Shown in pieces: positions 61,832-64,000 of a DNA stretch of 64,000 nt. Position numbers and translations under genes: made by a program. The DNA is taken from assembly GCA_900100475.1 (NCBI GenBank), contig FMTU01000003.1:62001-126000 (forward strand). Reading direction: 5' to 3'. This stretch comes from Sphingobium faniae (lineage in GTDB: Bacteria; Pseudomonadota; Alphaproteobacteria; Sphingomonadales; Sphingomonadaceae). How positions within the stretch are numbered: position 1 is the first letter of the stretch; each line of letters starts with the position of its first letter. A model generated the notes under the pieces. That model was not told where the DNA came from. It saw only the letters and a list, made by a program, of their open reading frames with translations, and ran no database searches.

Positions 61832-62635
61832 TCACAGGCGGCCGACCGGCGGCCTTGAAGACATGACATCCTCAATCTGACGCTCATTGAATGCCAGCAG
61901 GAAGTTTTCAAGGGATTTGTTGAGCAGTTTCTTGGCGTCAGACACCTTGTCCTTCCGAAGAGCCTTGGCGGCGGGGTAGAAGCAGCGCGAAGCTTCCAGA
62001 AGGAGGTCATGGGGAAAGGTGTTGAGCGCCTGTCCCTTGTAATTCCCCATATGAGCCTTGCCGGCAATCTGCTGAAGAAAACTGTTCGCTGACGCCCCTA
62101 TCGCCAGTTCATGGAAGGTGATCAACTCGGAGAAGGCCCCGACGGCATCGCCCGCCACCCTGGCGCTCTCGATCCGCTCACTCTGCTCGAGCAGACGCCG
62201 CTGGGCTTCGGGCCGGCCCTTGAGTTCATCGAGCGCCATACACATGTGGCCTATCAGCACCTTGAGCATGTCTGAAAGCTGGAACGGCTGGAACTCCCGC
62301 ACCAGCGCGCCCCGGTTGGGCACAATCTCGACGACTCCGTCACCGGCAAGTATGCGAAGCGCCTCTCTTACGGGGAGTCGTGACACCTCCAGCCGTTCAG
62401 CCAGTTCCGTCTCGACAATCCTCTGTCCCGGGCGCAATTCACCGCTTGCGATCATGTTGTCGATGGTCGTCACAATGCGTTGCGCAAGATTTTCACGCGA
62501 TGCGGAAGTCGCCTTGCCATTTGATTCTGCGCTGCTTTTTCCCGAAACAGGCTTTTTTACAGCACGCTTTGCCGCTGGCGCCTTCCGACGGATCGGAGCC
62601 TTTGCCTGATTCTGTGAGGAAGACTTGTCCGCCAC
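61832..62635 (-). CDS. GntR family regulator (FadR-type) with basic N-terminal tail
   Basis: 267 aa. The winged helix-turn-helix spans about residues 49-115 (ENLAQRIVTTIDNMIASGEL, LAERLEVSRLPVREALRILA, VEIVPNRGALVREF), followed by an all-helical ligand domain of FadR/FCD shape. The first about 48 residues are Lys/Ala/Ser/Pro-rich and histone-H1-like, which is unusual for the family. It is the only regulator in the catabolic part, so it is the prime candidate to read the 20-bp-spaced boxes. Effector unknown. Confidence 0.92.
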   Translation of the reverse strand: MADKSSSQNQAKAPIRRKAPAAKRAVKKPVSGKSSAESNGKATSASRENLAQRIVTTIDNMIASGELRPGQRIVETELAERLEVSRLPVREALRILAGDGVVEIVPNRGALVREFQPFQLSDMLKVLIGHMCMALDELKGRPEAQRRLLEQSERIESARVAGDAVGAFSELITFHELAIGASANSFLQQIAGKAHMGNYKGQALNTFPHDLLLEASRCFYPAAKALRKDKVSDAKKLLNKSLENFLLAFNERQIEDVMSSRPPVGRL

Positions 62636-62756
62636 GTCAATATCCCGCGTTTTACGATACCCCTCCAGAAAAACGCGCTAGCGCCTTTATCCAGGAGAAA
62701 TCGCAGTTATCCAAAACGATCCCGATAAACGACCAACTAGCGCAGGATGCCTATTT

Positions 62757-62815
62757 TGCAACTATCTATTCTGCTGTTTTGCCAATATCGCACACAAAAT
62801 ATCGTAGTTGCATAC
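62757..62815 (-). promoter_or_regulatory. upstream region of GntR gene with box pair and inverted repeat
   Basis: GCACAC (62790-62795) and GCATAC (62810-62815) are 20 bp apart. TGCAACTA (62757-62764) and TAGTTGCA (62805-62812) form a perfect inverted repeat. CTATTTTG occurs at 62751-62758 and 62815-62822. No good promoter is seen. Autoregulation is possible; the boxes are weaker than at the other sites. Confidence 0.35.
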
Positions 62816-62865
62816 TATTTTGGGTGACGCCATGGCGACGCAATGATCGACGCTCGATTTAACGT

Positions 62866-63741
62866 TCATGCATTACGAAACGCGCTCACCAGCAACTCGT
62901 CCAGTTGTGCGGTGGTCATGGAATCGGCAGCGTCGATCAGAAACTTCGCGTCATCGCCCACCACATATCTTGCGTCCGGTTCCGGCGCGTTCACCGCTGC
63001 GACAACGACCTCGGCTACCGAGTCAGGCGATGTGAGCCGCCCTCCTTCAAGGGCGTCGGCCACGTTCCTGTCGAAAGCTTCGTATAGCTGATCATAGTGG
63101 TGGCGAAGGTAGGCGCTGAGCGCGTCCCTGTCCGACCTTCCCTGAGCGAGCGCGGTTCGCACCATGGGCGTGTCAATGCCACCTGGCTCCACAAGCACGA
63201 TCCGGACGCCGCTGCCAAGCAATTCCTGACGCATGACGTCGGCCATACCCTCCAGACCAAATTTTGTCGCTGCATACGCCCCCTGCATGACGGACCCGAC
63301 GCGCCCAGTCACCGAACTCACAAAAACGAGCCTGCCCTGCGTCTTGCGGAGATAAGGAATGGCCGCCTGATAGGTCGCAAGGCACGACAGGCAGTTGATC
63401 TCGAATATCCTGCGAAATCGGCCGAGCGCCGTGTTTTCGAGCGGTGCGGCGATATGAGCGGCTGCCGCAACGATCACCACGTCAACCGCGCCATGTTCGC
63501 TGCACAGATGGTCCACCGTCCTGGCAGCCGATTCTCCGTCGGCAAGGTCAAGGGTCGCGACCCGCTCGAGCCGCGGAATCTCATCCCGAAGGCCAGCCTC
63601 CCTGTCGGAAGCACTCACGGTCCCGATCACCCTCATGCCTTCGGCGATCAACCGGCGGGCGATCACCTTCCCGACCCCGCCGCCTGCACCGATGACGATG
63701 GCCGTCCTGCCCCTGGAGGCGCTCGCCGCCGGGGCGCTCAT
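62866..63741 (-). CDS. SDR family oxidoreductase
   Basis: 291 aa from the ATG at 63739-63741. AIVIGAGGGVGKVIARRLIA, VVIVAAAAHIAAPLEN in place of NNAG, VFVSSVTGRVGS and YAATKFGLEGMADVMR. It resembles the classical SDRs that act on retinol/steroid-like alcohols (long C-terminus with DALEGGRLTSPDSVAEVV). It overlaps the upstream EthD gene stop by ATGA. Confidence 0.9.
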   Translation of the reverse strand: MSAPAASASRGRTAIVIGAGGGVGKVIARRLIAEGMRVIGTVSASDREAGLRDEIPRLERVATLDLADGESAARTVDHLCSEHGAVDVVIVAAAAHIAAPLENTALGRFRRIFEINCLSCLATYQAAIPYLRKTQGRLVFVSSVTGRVGSVMQGAYAATKFGLEGMADVMRQELLGSGVRIVLVEPGGIDTPMVRTALAQGRSDRDALSAYLRHHYDQLYEAFDRNVADALEGGRLTSPDSVAEVVVAAVNAPEPDARYVVGDDAKFLIDAADSMTTAQLDELLVSAFRNA

Positions 63742-64000
63742 CGAATGAACTCCGGGGATACGATCCCGGGACCTTCGAAGGCATCGCATATTCCGACCAG
63801 GACACTCGATCGGTCGAGGAACATATGTTCATCAGCGACGAGGATTTGCGCTATCTTCTCGTCCTGCATCAGCTTCTGGAACTCGGCAGGGCCATCGGCG
63901 GTTTTGAAGGTATAGACGCTGATCGCATCCATGGGTGGTTCGATGAAATCGACCTGGCTGCTTCCTTCAGTCGGGATCGGCTGCATCGGCCCAGGATAAT
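63738..64000 (-). CDS. EthD domain protein (5' end beyond window)
   Basis: The C-terminal 86 codons of an EthD protein, frame open to the window edge: YPGPMQPIPTEG, FIEPPMDAISVYTFKTADG and DEHMFLDRSSVLVGICDAFE. It aligns with 55611-56027 (YPGKVRAF, PPFDAVSVYSFES, DELRFLDRPNC). The ATG at 63984-63986 is internal. It shows the cluster continues to the right. Confidence 0.82.
   Translation of the reverse strand, partial: YPGPMQPIPTEGSSQVDFIEPPMDAISVYTFKTADGPAEFQKLMQDEKIAQILVADEHMFLDRSSVLVGICDAFEGPGIVSPEFIR

Overview
The window is a chromosomal segment of a GC-rich alphaproteobacterium of the Sphingomonadaceae, most like Sphingobium or Novosphingobium. The evidence is the fused str-S10 ribosomal order, the SecDF-YajC-Mth938 group, a COQ7-type ubiquinone hydroxylase, and a right half full of TonB-dependent receptors, SDR enzymes, EthD-like and SnoaL-like proteins, which is typical of sphingomonad catabolic regions. 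The species cannot be fixed from sequence reading alone.

Left part (1-33.6 kb) is core genome. On the minus strand run rpsL, rpsG, fusA, tuf, rpsJ, rplC, rplD, rplW, rplB and rpsS (cut by the window edge), driven by a clear promoter at 8167-8195. Then come an M23 peptidase with a bactofilin, comM, rlmE, a Ppx/GppA phosphatase, an Mth938-domain protein, secF, secD and yajC, tRNA-Pro(GGG), and a muramidase-holin lysis pair resembling gene-transfer-agent lysis genes. These are followed by a lipoprotein, a C-terminal processing peptidase, dsbB, coq7, two paralogous secreted proteins, an Mpo1-like protein, a GDT1-family transporter, an NDUFA9-like protein, uppP and the glutamate synthase genes gltD and gltB. 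Two small overlapping ORFs join gltD to gltB. tRNA-Leu(GAG) closes this part.

Right part (33.7-64 kb) is accessory and runs off the right end. A TetR regulator faces a double-domain CaiB/BaiF protein and a quinone-oxidoreductase-like enzyme across a palindromic operator. The rest is a catabolic cluster: four TonB-dependent receptors, eight SDRs, two APH-fold phosphotransferase-like proteins, four EthD-like proteins, two SnoaL-like proteins, a PTGR-like double-bond reductase, a CrtC/lipocalin-like protein, an SMR exporter and one FadR-type GntR regulator. It looks like uptake and stepwise oxidation and CoA-linked breakdown of a hydrophobic hydroxylated compound such as a terpenoid, steroid or aromatic. 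The substrate cannot be read from sequence.

The most notable signal is regulatory. Pairs of 6-bp boxes (GTATAC or GYATRC variants), exactly 20 bp apart, lie at promoters of several units of this cluster. At 51250-51284 and 59713-59747 the two leftward promoters have the same layout: one box abuts the -10 and the other lies in the spacer 3 bp from the -35. This suggests one local regulon, possibly run by the GntR protein at 61832-62635.
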